Origin: Pilaira anomala
Taxonomy: Eukaryota; Mucoromycota; Mucoromycetes; Mucorales; Mucoraceae
Assembly (NCBI GenBank): GCA_025716855.1
Contig: JAIXMQ010000077.1
Location: 1 to 64,000, forward strand
Reading direction: 5' to 3'
Length of the DNA: 64,000 nt
How positions within the stretch are numbered: the first letter of the stretch is position 1; each line of letters starts with the position of its first letter. A program made the position numbers and the translations under genes. Shown here one piece after another: positions 23,904 through 35,255 of the stretch. Under the pieces are notes generated by a model, which made no database searches, was not told the origin of the DNA, and saw nothing but the letters and a program-made list of their open reading frames with translations.

Positions 23904-25292
23904 ATGGCATATACCGAAGAGAAAAAAGATATTGAGCATAAAGATTTCACTACTCATCCCTCAAGTGGTAAATATTTAGTTGTGGTTTATTTTTCTGTTC
24001 AATTAAAATTAACACTTTCTTTTTTTTTTTTTTTTGCGTGTATAGAACAAGACTTCGAAATCGGTAGTGCTACTGATAAAGACGCTCTTGTTGATGTAGA
24101 TAGATCAAATGCAGGCAGTTCTTTGATGGCATATTTCAACATCGTCTGCGTTGTCGCCGGAACTGGTATTCTCGGTATTCCTTTTGCTTTAAGACAAGGT
24201 GGCTGGATGGGTCTCTTAATTTTATTCTTGGCATGGACTATGTCCTCTTATACTGCAGTTGTCTTAATCCGACTCTTATACGTGAACGGTAAAGTCCGAT
24301 TAAGTTCTTACAAGGAAGTTGCAACTGCTGCTTTTGGTCCAATTGGTGGCTGGATCACCTTTTTCTTTAATGCATGGATTGCTTTAGGTGCTCCAATTCT
24401 TTATATGGTACTTGCTGGTTCAAACTTTAATCAACTCGCTAGAGGCACTGTAGCAGAAATTGGTGATATTGAATGGACTATAATTACTTCTGCCGCAGTC
24501 TGTATTCCTTTTGTATTGGTAAAAACCATGAAAGAGGTTGCTTGGATGAGTGCTGTTGGTGTTGTTGCCATCTTAATAGTTGTATTTGTCGTTTGGATTC
24601 AAGCTATTAGAGATGGCCCTGACAGATCTTTGATTGAACATAATGCTGTTATCTGGGAAATGTTTCCTATCTCACTTGCAACCATCTCTTTCAGTTTCGG
24701 TGGTAATGTTGTCTATCCTAATGTTGAAGCCTCTATGAAGAATCCTCGTAACTGGGCCAAAGTCGCTTGGGGTGGTTTATCTACTTGTGGTGCCATGTAT
24801 TTGATTGTTGCTGTCTCTGGTTATTATGTTTATGGCACTACAGTTGTTAATCCTGTTTATAACTCTCTTCCTGACGATGCTGGTCGAATTGTCGCTATTG
24901 TTGTTATTACTATCAATGTTGTTTTGTCTGCTCCTATCTTAACTACCTCATTTGCCTTAGATGTTGAAGAAATGTTTAACATTACTGTAGAAAGATTTGG
25001 AAAGATCAAGGAATTCCTTATTCGTCTTGTTCTTCGTGTCAGTATAATGGCTGTTGTTACTGTTATTGCATGTACCGTTCCTCATTTTGGTGCCTTGATG
25101 TCGTTGATTGGTGCCTTTGCAAACTGTGCTCTTATTTTTATTTTCCCTATTCTTATCGACTTGAAATTGACTGGATGGCGTACTAAACCGTATTATGAAC
25201 TTGCCTGGTGTGCTCTTACTGTTCTTCTTGGTTTAGTTGGTATGGTATTTGGTACCATTGAAGCTGTCAAAGAATTGATTGCAGCTTACTAA
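23904..25292 (+). CDS. Amino-acid transporter, AAAP family (AVT/vacuolar type)
   Basis: Two exons, 23904-23967 and 24046-25292, 436 residues. After a short charged N-terminus the core starts with the AAAP signature (NIVCVVAGTGILGIPFALRQGGW) and continues through about eleven hydrophobic helices, among them FPISLATISFSFGGNVVYP, the family's helix 6 region. Related proteins exchange neutral or other amino acids across vacuolar or plasma membranes; substrate cannot be read from sequence. The 78-base intron (donor G|GTAAAT, acceptor TATAG) is a multiple of three and contains no stop, so an unspliced message would give a protein with 26 extra, mainly hydrophobic residues. Splicing is preferred because of the canonical sites and the T15 tract before the acceptor. 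Confidence 0.9.
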   Translation: MAYTEEKKDIEHKDFTTHPSSGKYLVVVYFSVQLKLTLSFFFFFACIEQDFEIGSATDKDALVDVDRSNAGSSLMAYFNIVCVVAGTGILGIPFALRQGGWMGLLILFLAWTMSSYTAVVLIRLLYVNGKVRLSSYKEVATAAFGPIGGWITFFFNAWIALGAPILYMVLAGSNFNQLARGTVAEIGDIEWTIITSAAVCIPFVLVKTMKEVAWMSAVGVVAILIVVFVVWIQAIRDGPDRSLIEHNAVIWEMFPISLATISFSFGGNVVYPNVEASMKNPRNWAKVAWGGLSTCGAMYLIVAVSGYYVYGTTVVNPVYNSLPDDAGRIVAIVVITINVVLSAPILTTSFALDVEEMFNITVERFGKIKEFLIRLVLRVSIMAVVTVIACTVPHFGALMSLIGAFANCALIFIFPILIDLKLTGWRTKPYYELAWCALTVLLGLVGMVFGTIEAVKELIAAY

Positions 25293-25645
25293 AAAAAAAA
25301 AAATATTTTTTTATTCTTCTTTTTTTTTTTGTGTGTGTACATATACCCTAACCCTTCCCCCCCCCCCTTCATCAATATTAATATATATCTTAATCCTTCA
25401 ATAAAATAAATTACGTATGATTTACATTATGACTTCATTTCACTTTTTTTTTTAATTTGACGTAATGATATCATTCTGTTACACGCCAACCTAAATTTGT
25501 AAATTATTTGGTAATGCATGGGAGGATTTCTAAAAAAAATCATGCTAAAGTTTTACTGTGACGATTATTTTTTACAGTATAAAAGATTTACTTTTTTTAT
25601 CTTTTCACTTCTTTATTCAAAAAAACTTTTTTAAAAACTTTAAAC
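25293..25645. other. Intergenic region with C-run and telomere-like CCCTAACCC
   Basis: Transporter 3' UTR and promoter of the following small gene. It holds ACCCTAACCC followed by about ten C (25346-25368). At 25578-25586 TATAAAAGA forms a good TATA box about 60 bases before the next ATG. Confidence 0.55.
25578..25586 (+). promoter_or_regulatory. TATA box of the 82-residue protein gene
   Basis: TATAAAAGA, 60 bases upstream of the ATG at 25646. Strong TATA boxes in fungi usually mark regulated rather than housekeeping genes. Confidence 0.5.
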
Positions 25646-25894
25646 ATGTCTGATATTAACAAGAGCCAAGCTGACGATGCTACAACACACCCTTCCGTAT
25701 ACAGAGATACCGTTAACCAAACTGTGAGCCCAAAGGTGACTGGGTGCAACGTAACTGCTCAAGGCCAAAAGACTGAAAATAAATGTGAAGACGATTGGGA
25801 CTTATATCCAAACATGATTCGTAAGGTTGAAAATGAAGGCTCTGCTAAACAAGTTGAACATCTCCACGAATTGGAACATACCACAAGTAGATAA
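25646..25894 (+). CDS. Hypothetical small hydrophilic protein, 82 residues
   Basis: Single exon with a good TATA box upstream and an A-rich leader. The product is hydrophilic, without signal peptide or membrane segment. It has two cysteines (TGCNV, NKCED) and a central acidic/aromatic motif (CEDDWDLYPNMIRKVENEG) ending in histidine/glutamate repeats (VEHLHELEH). I do not recognise it. Its codon use (AAG, GGC, AAC) is more biased than that of chance frames, and it lies in a typical promoter setting, so I think it is expressed. Confidence 0.6.
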   Translation: MSDINKSQADDATTHPSVYRDTVNQTVSPKVTGCNVTAQGQKTENKCEDDWDLYPNMIRKVENEGSAKQVEHLHELEHTTSR

Positions 25895-25957
25895 TAAAAA
25901 TCTTTTATAATTTCATTATTATTAGTTTAATGTACATATGTAATAAAAAAAAAACAT

Positions 25958-28696
25958 TTATAAATATAATGAATCTTGTTTCTTTAATCTTTCATCTCTT
26001 TTTCTTTTCCATGTATCTTTGACAACCTTTCTAACTTTTTCTAAATTATCTTTTACATTTGCTTCAGCCAAACCATGTAATTTGTTTACTTGTTCTGAGG
26101 TATAAACAAAGTTCCAAGTACTACAAAACTCGGCACTTTGGGGATCAAATTCAGGATCATAGTTTTCGTTGACGATCAATGGGAAATATACCAGGGTTAT
26201 AGGATTTGTGTTTTCCGGATAAGTTGTCTTGGTACTTGCACCGTCATCTGGTGTTGTTTCAGAAGTACTTGATTCAAAGACTGTACAAGTATTCAACGCG
26301 TATTTTGATTTTCTCGTACTAGTTTCTTCTGTTTCCGGAGATTTATTTTTATGATTTTCTTCAACAACTGTAGGTATCGACTCATGTGTGGTATCTTCTT
26401 CCTTCTTTTTAGGCCAACCTGCGCCACTTGGCCAACCATTAATACCACGACGTTTCACATAACCTTCAGCTCGATCAAAATAGGGACCGTCCTGAATTTC
26501 TGCACTGAGATCCAGGGATAAAATGATATCTACGTCACGGCCTTGTCTCAAAAGTGGATAAAAAGGAATATTATTATCCATGCCTGCATCCATTAACCCA
26601 ATTTGCTCTGATTCAACTAAACTTTCCGATCTTAAAATTTCTTCTTTATCTTGACTTTCATCCTTTGTTTGTACTTTAGTTGGTAGTTTATAGAATGGAT
26701 TAGGAAATGATGCTGGTGAGATAGGATGTATTGTACAGACGGACTCTTGATAACTGTTGATCATTTCATCTGCTTTTTCAACAGCTGCTGTTGGTAACAA
26801 TAGACGAATTTCTTGATAAAAATGGGCAAGACTAGCTACAAATGCAGACCCAAACATACCCATCAAAATACCTAAACTTTGTTCAGGTAATCTTTCTAAA
26901 CTCTTTCCTTCTTCGAATTTTCTACCAAATGCCCAAATAGGGATCCAAGCTATAAAGTAAAGAGTTGGTTGAAAGCTCAGTTATTAAGCCTGGTTTTATA
27001 TAGTTACCGTTAATTTCCTCGCTACCCATATCATAGGGAGTAAATTCGAACCATTGATACAAATCATTAATTTCTGATACTGGTTCTTCCTTATCGTTTT
27101 GATCATCATCGTTATCATCGTTAGATTCTTTTTCCCCTTTGTCTTTTTCTTCTCCAACTTGTATACTTTCTTCAGTACTTCCTGCTTCTTCTTTCTCTTC
27201 TTCCATCATTTTAGAGGAGATAGTCTCAGCCTTTGTTACACCAGGTCTTTCGATCTCATGTCGTACAGCACAATAGATTGGCATTGGCAGCGATCCGTCT
27301 TCAAAGTAAGCCCTTTGTCTTGACAGTTTAATTTCATTTTTTTTAAGTAATCTTGGCTTTACTTCCGCACCATCATCTTCTTGAATTGTTTTAGTATCTG
27401 AATCCATAAGAACATCTTCCGAGGGATCCAAGATAGATTCACTATAGCTACGTTGAGGCATTCTTACTTCAGTGTCATCATCGTCTTCATCTTCATTATC
27501 ACTGTCAGGCGCAGCAGTCACGGTTAATTTTCTAGACAAAAGAGTACCACCCAAGAGCATACCAAATATATCAACTAAACTAATTGAACCATTTTGTTGA
27601 TAGTAACGTTGAATTACACCGTGCAAAATAATTTTGGAGTTATGACGTGATGCATTGAGCACTGTCAAAAAGTTTGACAAGTTGGCAATATGGGTATGAA
27701 TTCGACTGGAGAGATGGTCTTTTAAGGTAGAAACAGAAGCGTTTGTTAAAGGACTGTAGAATTGAGACATAGCCCAAGTGGAACCAGAGACACCTTTTTT
27801 ATTTAATATATATTATCAGTATCAATAAGGGTATATATATTTATATAAAAGATACACTTACCAGCCATATATAATACACAATCGAGAATTCCTGTTTCGT
27901 TCATGGCATTTAAATAACCAGAACAACTCACCATAGCTCTATATCCACCCCCACTAAAAAAAAAAAATTTGTTGGTGACCTATTACTGATACGTATATAC
28001 TCAAAAAAAAAAAAAAAAAAAAAAAGTGGTTTACCTTGAAGCAATACCAATGTTAGGTATGTCTTCTACTTCTACTTCATGTTCATCTACACCAATAAAG
28101 AAAGCAAAAGCAGCTCTCATCTTTGCCTTTCTGACTTTTGCAAATTGAATTTCCTCTGGAGACAAGTCTTGACCTTCTCTAACAAAAGCGTCATGTTCAA
28201 TTTCAGGATGTAAAACGGGATCATCATCCTCTTGTAAAGATTCCCTTACAATCTTTCTAAAATCCTCTAGAGATAGAAACTCCCAGAAGGAATTATACAT
28301 TTCCCGGATAGTTTCAATTTGATTTTCAAAAGCTGGATAAAGTGAAGCAAGTTTTGACTTTAATTCCTCAAAGGTAGCAGGAATTACGCTTGGTATATAA
28401 TCAGATGCATTTCCAGAAAATAAATTGCTGAGGAAATCATTTGTAGAGTTGTCTAGTTCGATTGATTTAGGTAAAGCAGCTACGAAATCGTTGTACAAAG
28501 AATTATCATCTTTTGAATTTATCATTTCTTCTTTAGTCTTTTGGTTTACCCCGCGCTCTTTTGGACCACGGCGGTCGTTGTGCTTGTTCCGATAATACAC
28601 TGTACCTAGAACAGACACTGTAATGAGTGTAACAAATGCAACCTTTGAATTAGTTGAAATCGTTTTTGTAATGAGTGAAGAGTTCTTTGACGTCAT
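25958..28696 (-). CDS. Membrane-anchored cytosolic phospholipase A2-like / lysophospholipase
   Basis: Four exons: 28696-28035, 27953-27862, 27793-27008 and 26949-25958; 843 residues. One membrane segment near the N-terminus (about residues 17-36, VAFVTLITVSVLGTVYY) suggests anchoring in a membrane with the rest facing the cytosol. The catalytic domain shows the oxyanion block SGGGYRAM (from Ser221), the nucleophile elbow GVSGSTWAM (Ser254), and LMDAGMDNNIPFYPLL with the catalytic Asp at about residue 634, followed by DVDIILSLDLSAEIQDG. That Ser-Asp dyad is of the cPLA2/PLB group, which releases fatty acids from phospholipids. Secreted fungal PLBs have signal peptides and many cysteines, which are absent here. 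Two long acidic Ser/Glu/Asp segments (around residues 345-480 and 690-780) look disordered and are larger than usual. Confidence 0.88.
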
Positions 28697-30461
28697 TCTA
28701 TTTTGTTTTTGTTTTGATTTTAAGAAAAGAAAGAAGAAGAAGAAAAAAAAAAGAAAGTGATTATTTTAAATATGCTAAAAGCACATGCATTTTTTTTTTT
28801 TTTTTTTTTGACGGAAAAAAAAAGATCCCCAAAAAAAAAAGTTAAGCAATGACGATTTGTACATCGCACAATCGTGTCATATATTACACGCATTGGAGTT
28901 ACACTAAAATCTCTACCCAGTAAAGTCCTCTTTTTTTTTCTGAAGCGGCGCCTGTAGATCTTTAAAAAGATTGGTAAAACAAAAGACCTGCATATTTCTG
29001 ATTAATAAACAAATACAAAATCCAGGGCATTCTAACTAACCTTGACAGCATACAATTGTAATATATACCATTTTTATTTAACTTCAAGCTTATTTGTATT
29101 CATATTACATAATATTGGCACAGCTGATAGCGGTATATCTATATATGTGTGTGTATGTATATAGGTCTGTCAGCTAAGAAAAAAAAAAGGTACTTACATG
29201 GTGTTCGCTAGTTTTCAGCATTATCAAAGATAAAAGAATATGCAGAGAGAAAGTTTATAAAAACTCTGCTAAATATTATAATTATCGATCGAAAACTTTG
29301 CATGCGAATATGCAATTTGTTAGATAGTAATTAAAACATTCATTTCTTTCTAAAAATTTTTGGTTCGAAACCCCTTATATATAACATAAATTTTATTTAT
29401 AAGTTACCATCATTTATATGAATTAACAGTATAATTTATGTACTCTACTTCTGCTTTTTTTTTTCTAACGATAATTCTATCGAAAAGAGAAGGTTTAGAG
29501 TTTTCAGTACTTTTTGGTTTTATGTACGAGCTCAATTCAATTAATTCTTTATATAGTTATCATAATAATTACGACTCAGAGTTTTGGTAAAATTCAATTG
29601 CTACTGCTCGCCTGGGGATTTTTGTGGCAAATTAGTTAGTGTTTTATAAAATTTACAGCATAAGCGTCGACACAGCTTTCAGTACTAAGGCATGATATCT
29701 TATTTCGAACATTGTTGGAATTAGTTGTATCTATACACGAAATAAAGCTATATTATTTAGCTTTGAATATAGTTAATAATAACGTAGTTAAACATATAAG
29801 ACATTTTCTTTTTGATTGATATCGCCAAATATTTCTGACAATACAACGCTTATCGTTCGTTTTTGATTTGCTGGCAAAAAATTCCTCAAATTATGTATAA
29901 TTTTTTAGTTAATGCAGTTTTTTTTTTTTTTTTTAAAAAAAAATTGAATAATAATCGACGATAAAAGCAAAAAGGCTCATCTTCCTGCTCTTTTGAAACA
30001 AAGCTTCAAGCTTGGCCAGAGTAACTAATAAAATAGCAATATTCTACATTTTGATGCTCTGAATGGTTGGGCCCAGGTTTTTTCTCCCTTGCTTCTAAGT
30101 TTGTTTTGACATATGAGAGACAATAGATACTAAAATTATTTTTTTTTGGGTATCATTACTGTACGTGCATTAATATATTTAGTGTTGCAGTGGACAAACA
30201 TTGAGTGCTGATTTATTTCTTTTGTTGTTGTAAATTAAGTGGTTCATTATGATAAAACAATAATATAACAACAACAGCAATACATAATAATACGTAATCA
30301 GAACTTCTGTTTAATTAGTAGGTAGATAACTAATGACCTGTCAACCTAAACTAGCGAACAAAAGACAACTGCAGTATATAAATAACTAATGAATAATACA
30401 GAATAGCTCAATTGTTAAAAAAAAAATTAATCTCAATTTGACTAATTACTGCAAATTTATC
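28697..30461. other. Intergenic region, 1.77 kb
   Basis: AT-rich DNA between two divergent genes. A T17A9 tract lies at 29918-29943. No coding frame above background was seen and no RNA gene recognised. A TATATAAATA box at 30375-30384 belongs to the next gene. Confidence 0.5.
30375..30384 (+). promoter_or_regulatory. TATA box of the secreted six-cysteine protein gene
   Basis: TATATAAATA about 78 bases upstream of the ATG at 30462, in the usual window for a fungal TATA box. Confidence 0.45.
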
Positions 30462-31033
30462 ATGATAATCCTCAAATCACTTATTTTATCTGCGTTTATC
30501 TTTTTTCAAGTCGTCCAGTCTTTTTGTATCTATAACAACTTGACTGATGGCTCTATTCAAGTTATACAAGAGCATTTAGATTTACTACAACCACATAAGT
30601 AAACTTCTTCGTACAAAAAATTAGCTCGTGTTGCATTATATTTTATATTCAATATTTATAACTTTAAACCTGTATATAGGACATTCAAAAAGGTTATAGG
30701 ACCTGGGTCATCAGAATGTTGTCCTTATACCAATAAAGACTGTTCCCGTTATCGTAAAAACGACACTGAAACTACCTTCTACGTATGTATCTTTTATCGT
30801 ATTCTTCTAAATATATACAATATATTTATAACTTACACGCCTTCATATACACTACATTTCAGTTTGTATTTAAATGGGCTAATCATCAAACAGCCAGTTA
30901 CAGGATAAAATGTACTACAGGTGGTGGTTTGGCTATTTATGGCAACGAAGAAAACCAGTATTCTGTTTGTCAAGATGCATTTGGTGTCAAAACATATGTT
31001 TCCATTATTTCTAGTGATGAACTACTATTTTAA
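30462..31033 (+). CDS. Small secreted cysteine-containing protein, unknown family
   Basis: Three exons, 30462-30598, 30680-30782 and 30863-31033; 136 residues. The signal peptide is obvious (MIILKSLILSAFIFFQVVQS). The mature part has six cysteines: one right after the signal (FCIYNN), a pair plus one in SECCPYTNKDCSRY, then IKCTTGGG and YSVCQDA, enough for three disulfides. It ends VSIISSDELLF. Both introns keep the frame and remove stops. No family is recognised. The size, signal and even cysteine number are those of fungal effector-like or cell-surface proteins. It stands alone between gene-poor stretches and has its own TATA box. Confidence 0.7.
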
Positions 31034-32678
31034 CCCACTAAACTATAATTGACTATCAATAATACTTTAAAAACGAAGAAGCATATGGATCAAATGTGTA
31101 TTAAGTTTTATTTTGAAAAAGGGTTCTCATAAATAACTTTTAGTTATGTATCATACATAATTAAACTTTAAATATATTATGCTATGAGAGTTCTTTCTTT
31201 CCAATAAAAATTTTCAATATTTCTTGTCCCCTTTTTAATTAATTGTGTTGTAGGTATTCATCACAAGTATGTTTGAAACACATTTTTTCTCAATTTATAA
31301 AAAGAATACGATCCAAGTAGTATAAAGAAAAACATATATATTACACTTCGCTTCGGGCTCAACAAAAAGACTTTGTCGTATTTGCGTCATCTCTACTTAT
31401 AAATATAAGTAACTCAGGGTTATAAACTAATAAACAATATAATAACAAAACAAAACAAAATAAATACTTGATTCATATTAATAGAAAATAAGATATATTT
31501 ACTGGTAATAGTCTCGACACAAGCTTTAGCTACCTTGCGTTGGGGAAAGGAGGGCTATTACTGGCAAAAATACATTATTTATCTATCAATATTAAATATA
31601 ATAGTACTATATAACCTGGTATAAATCTGGTATTTAGCATTGTTGTGCAAGATTACTTTACAGATGTATTATTGGTATCATCCTGTAAAATAAACAATTA
31701 CGACTCAGTTTTCAAAACAAATCAACATTTTTTTATAAACAATTAAATTATCTTATTTTGCGTCTGATTACTTTTTTGTATGTATGTACCTTTCACTTTT
31801 TAATTTTTATTCTTCAATCTATTTCCAATAGCTTGATCTCATCAATATAACCGAGCATTTCTCGTACAAACTTTAGTGGACAATGGATGGCACCTTAAAT
31901 CGGTTGTATCCCTTCAAAAAATAAAAAGTTGAAGAACACATTGATCCATTTTCTAATTGGTGTTGCTCCTTTTTAAAGAATAGCCCACTTGACAGATTTG
32001 AGATTTGCTTTTGCCGACCTTACTCCATCCGTAAAAAGATGTTAGATACTTTTCTCTTTTTTTGCTCTAAAAATGAAATTGTCAGTCTGTTGGCCAAGTT
32101 AACCAATACAAAGGAAAGAACAATCTTTGTATAAGTGAATTTACACGGTTTTAGTGAGATATAAGAATTTCATCATTAAAAAAAAAAATTTTTTTTTCAC
32201 CTTAGAGACTTCATGAGAAAAAAAAAATCGTAAAAGATGTCAAAGTAACAAAAATGAATCAATTTTATCCCTTCTCTAAATTTGGACATGCTTTAGATAG
32301 AAGTGTAAATTTAATTTTGGGTTTTTACATATAAACCTCTGGAAGCAAAAAGTGTCTAAATTTAACATTTGCTGCTTTTACACAAGCGGCTGTATGTATG
32401 TATGTATGTATGTATGTATGTACATGCTCTAAACTCTTTTTTTTTTTCACTTTTGGATTTCTAACTATCCATTTAATTCAAATACCTCATTATTCATACA
32501 AATCCCTCTTCCCTGAGGACTAGTTATCCTTTTTGTTTCTACGGTGAATCGGTCAATCCAGAAAGTACACTTTTTAGGATTTGAAAGGCGCTCCAAAAAG
32601 TGACTGAACTCTTTTTCCATCACACATTTCTCTCCTACATCCTGTCTCTCTCTCTCTTTCTCTCTACACAATAAACAA
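31034..32678. other. Intergenic region, 1.65 kb, with TGTA repeat
   Basis: AT-rich region holding only short chance frames. A (TGTA)n microsatellite occupies about 32391-32424, and pyrimidine-rich sequence leads into the HIS2 start. Nothing else recognised. Confidence 0.5.
32391..32424. repeat. TGTA tetranucleotide microsatellite
   Basis: Eight perfect TGTA copies in the HIS2 upstream region. Confidence 0.9.
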
Positions 32679-33445
32679 ATGCCTTATTCGTATCACAGTC
32701 ATTCAGGTCAATTTTGTAAACATGGATATGGCCTTTTAGAAGACGTTGTAAAAGAAGCAATTCGTAAAGGATTTCATGCCTATGGGCTTAGTGAGCATAT
32801 GCCTCGATACGATGATTCTGAACTCTATCCTGAAGAAATCGAGGTAAAAACAACAACGTCTATTTCAAACTTTGAAAATTTAATTTTTCTTTTTTTCACG
32901 TTTTAAGGCATGTTGTACACCAAAGAGTTTAGAAACCACCTATGCAGACTTCCAAAAGGAAGCCATTCGATTAAAACAAATTTATAAAGATCAAATTTCT
33001 CTTTTAGTTGGAGCAGAGATCGAGTTCATTAACAAGGATTATGCTCACCATGTAGACCAATTAAGAAAACAGTTTACAGCAGATTATGTTGTGGGTTCAC
33101 TTCATCATGTCAACTCAATTCCTATTGATTTTTCACCTGAACTGTACGCACAAGCTTTAAAACAAGTGAATGGTGCATTAGACGAATTATTTATACGTTA
33201 TTTTGACGAGCAATATATTATGCTCAAGTCAGTTCGACCTGAAGTCATAGGTCATTTTGATTTGATTCGTATCTTTGCAGATCAAACTATTTCGGATCAA
33301 ACATTATTAGAACCCAATGTTTGGGAACGTGTGGTTCGTAATATTGAATATGTTATTGGGTATGGTGGTTTATTCGAGATTAATTCTAGATCTTGGAAGA
33401 AGGGGTTACGTGATGCTTACCCTCAAAGAGATATCATTCAAGTAA

Positions 33446-33489
<44 letters not shown>

Positions 33490-33747
33490 TGGGATATAAG
33501 ATTTAAAGCGATATGGATATATTCACTCTTGTAGGTAATTAATGAAAAGGGTGGTAAATTCACATTATCTGATGATTGTCATGGACCAAAGGATGTTGGA
33601 TTATTTTATGAAAAGTTACCTCAGTATTTATTAGAGACAGGTGTTCATACCATTTATTATTTAAGTCAAGAGAAGGATAAGATTATTGTAAAAGAACATG
33701 AAAATATATTGGAAGATGAATTTTGGAAAGGAATAAAGAATTGGTAG
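32679..33747 (+). CDS. HIS2: Histidinol-phosphatase, PHP family
   Basis: Three exons: 32679-32843, 32908-33441 and 33535-33747; 303 residues (yeast His2 has 335). It removes phosphate from histidinol phosphate, the penultimate part of histidine synthesis. The metal-binding PHP motifs appear in order: YHSHSGQFCKHG near the start, GLSEHMPRY, LLVGAEIEF, VVGSLHHVNSIPIDF, EVIGHFDLIRIF, FEINSRSWKKGL and the terminal TLSDDCHGPKDVG. All the expected His/Asp/Glu ligands are present. Intron 2 holds T30A11 just after the donor. The gene ends only 120 bases from the convergent glucosamine-phosphate deaminase gene. Confidence 0.95.
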
Positions 33748-33867
33748 TTTTTTTTTTTTTTTTTTTTATTTGTTTATTGTTAATGAGACAAAAATTATAT
33801 AATGATATGTGTGCGTGCGTGTGTTTGTGTGTGTGTTGTTAGTAATATGTGTATTAATATAAATGAT

Positions 33868-35255
33868 TTATGGAGAAGGTGAATCAGTAGAAGTAAGACG
33901 TCTCTTTTTTTGAGTATATCGTAAATCTTGAAAGGTATTATCGTCATCATCTTCTTCAGATAATTCAGCACTCATTAATTTTCTCACCATCATATCTCGA
34001 CTTAATTTAACGGATCGTTTTACTTTGTCACTTGATAATAATTCGCCTTGTAACCCTAAATTTTCCTGTCCTATCAATGATTGATGTACGTGTTCAATTG
34101 ATTTAAAGTATTTTACAGTCTATGTATTTACAATATATGTTAGATGTATGTAGATGTATATATAAAGTATTATTCATATACCTTGACGTGAAGTTCAAGT
34201 GTTGCATCCTCATCACATACAATTAAACCTTTAGGATGCATTTGGATAGCAGAAACAGTCCACATATGATTTACACCTTCCTCCACACATTTTGCTAATG
34301 CGATACTAAAAAAAATAGGGGTTTAAATTAAAACATTCGGTTGTCAATGTTTATATTTTTACCTTCTGTGAGCTCCAGTGATAATAATACAAACTTCTCT
34401 TGCATCCATGACAGTACTATTGAAACATGAATACTTTTTTTTATTATCATCCCTTTTTTTTTTTTTGTTTGTATTTTTCCCTATTTTTTTTTTTTTTTTT
34501 TTATTTATTTACGTGTGACTTACGCTACACCAACAGTTAGGGCTAATTTAGGAACTTTTGTGATATCACCGTCAAAGAATCTAGCGTTAGCAATAATAGT
34601 TTCATAAGCTAAAGTCTTTACTCTTGTACGAGAAGTGAGAGAAGAACCAGGTTCATTAAAAGCGATATGACCATCTGGACCAATACCACCAATAAATAAT
34701 TCGATACCACCATATTTTGCAATTTCTGCTTCATAACGACGACACTCTTCTTCTAAATCAGTTGCATTACCATCCAAAAAATTTATATTTTCTGGTGGAA
34801 TATCTATATTTTTAAATAAATTTGTCCACATAAATGAATAATAAGATTGCTTATGGGAACTTTTTTTTTTTATTGTAAAAAAACGTGTGAGAAAAATAAA
34901 AAATTGTAATATAACAGGTACGGAAAATATATAAAATATAAAAATAAATAAAATTTTACTAACCGTGGTATTCCAACATATTCATCCATATTAAAAGTAA
35001 CTACGTGTTTAAATGATAATTTGCCTTCTTGACAAAATTCGGCTAATCTTCTATAGGCACTTAGTGGTGAAGAACCTGTTGGTAAACCAAGTACAAAAGG
35101 TCTATCCTTTGATGGTTCAAATTGATTTATACGTTCTTTGATATAATGTGCTAAAATAGAATGATTTATGCTTATCCATATTTTTCTTTTTTTATTTATT
35201 TCTTACCAACCCATTCTGATACTTGATCATAATCATTTCTTATAACTAATCTCAT
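33868..35255 (-). CDS. NAG1: Glucosamine-6-phosphate deaminase
   Basis: Six exons: 35255-35207, 35150-34964, 34859-34524, 34416-34363, 34305-34182 and 34119-33868; 333 residues. It converts glucosamine-6-phosphate to fructose-6-phosphate and ammonia, linking chitin breakdown to glycolysis. Motifs: [17 protein letters not shown] start, [42 protein letters not shown] (the catalytic Asp), [21 protein letters not shown] (Asp, His, Glu of the active site), then [29 protein letters not shown] and SAIQMHPKG. The family is normally 265-290 residues; here a C-terminal extension of about 50 residues is added, with an acidic run (SEEDDDDN) and a basic one (QKKRR). Intron 2 uses a GTTAGT donor. Confidence 0.94.

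Noticed and set aside
25346..25368. CCCTAACCC plus C run, telomere-like
   Set aside because: Only one and a half repeat units inside a 3' UTR with genes on both sides; not a telomere.
29350..29373. TTGGTTCGAAACCCC, resembling a tRNA B box
   Set aside because: The flanks do not form a T stem, and no A box or cloverleaf is possible upstream.
30405..30418. TAGCTCAATTG, resembling a tRNA A box
   Set aside because: No B box within reach; the following sequence is A-rich leader of the secreted protein gene.
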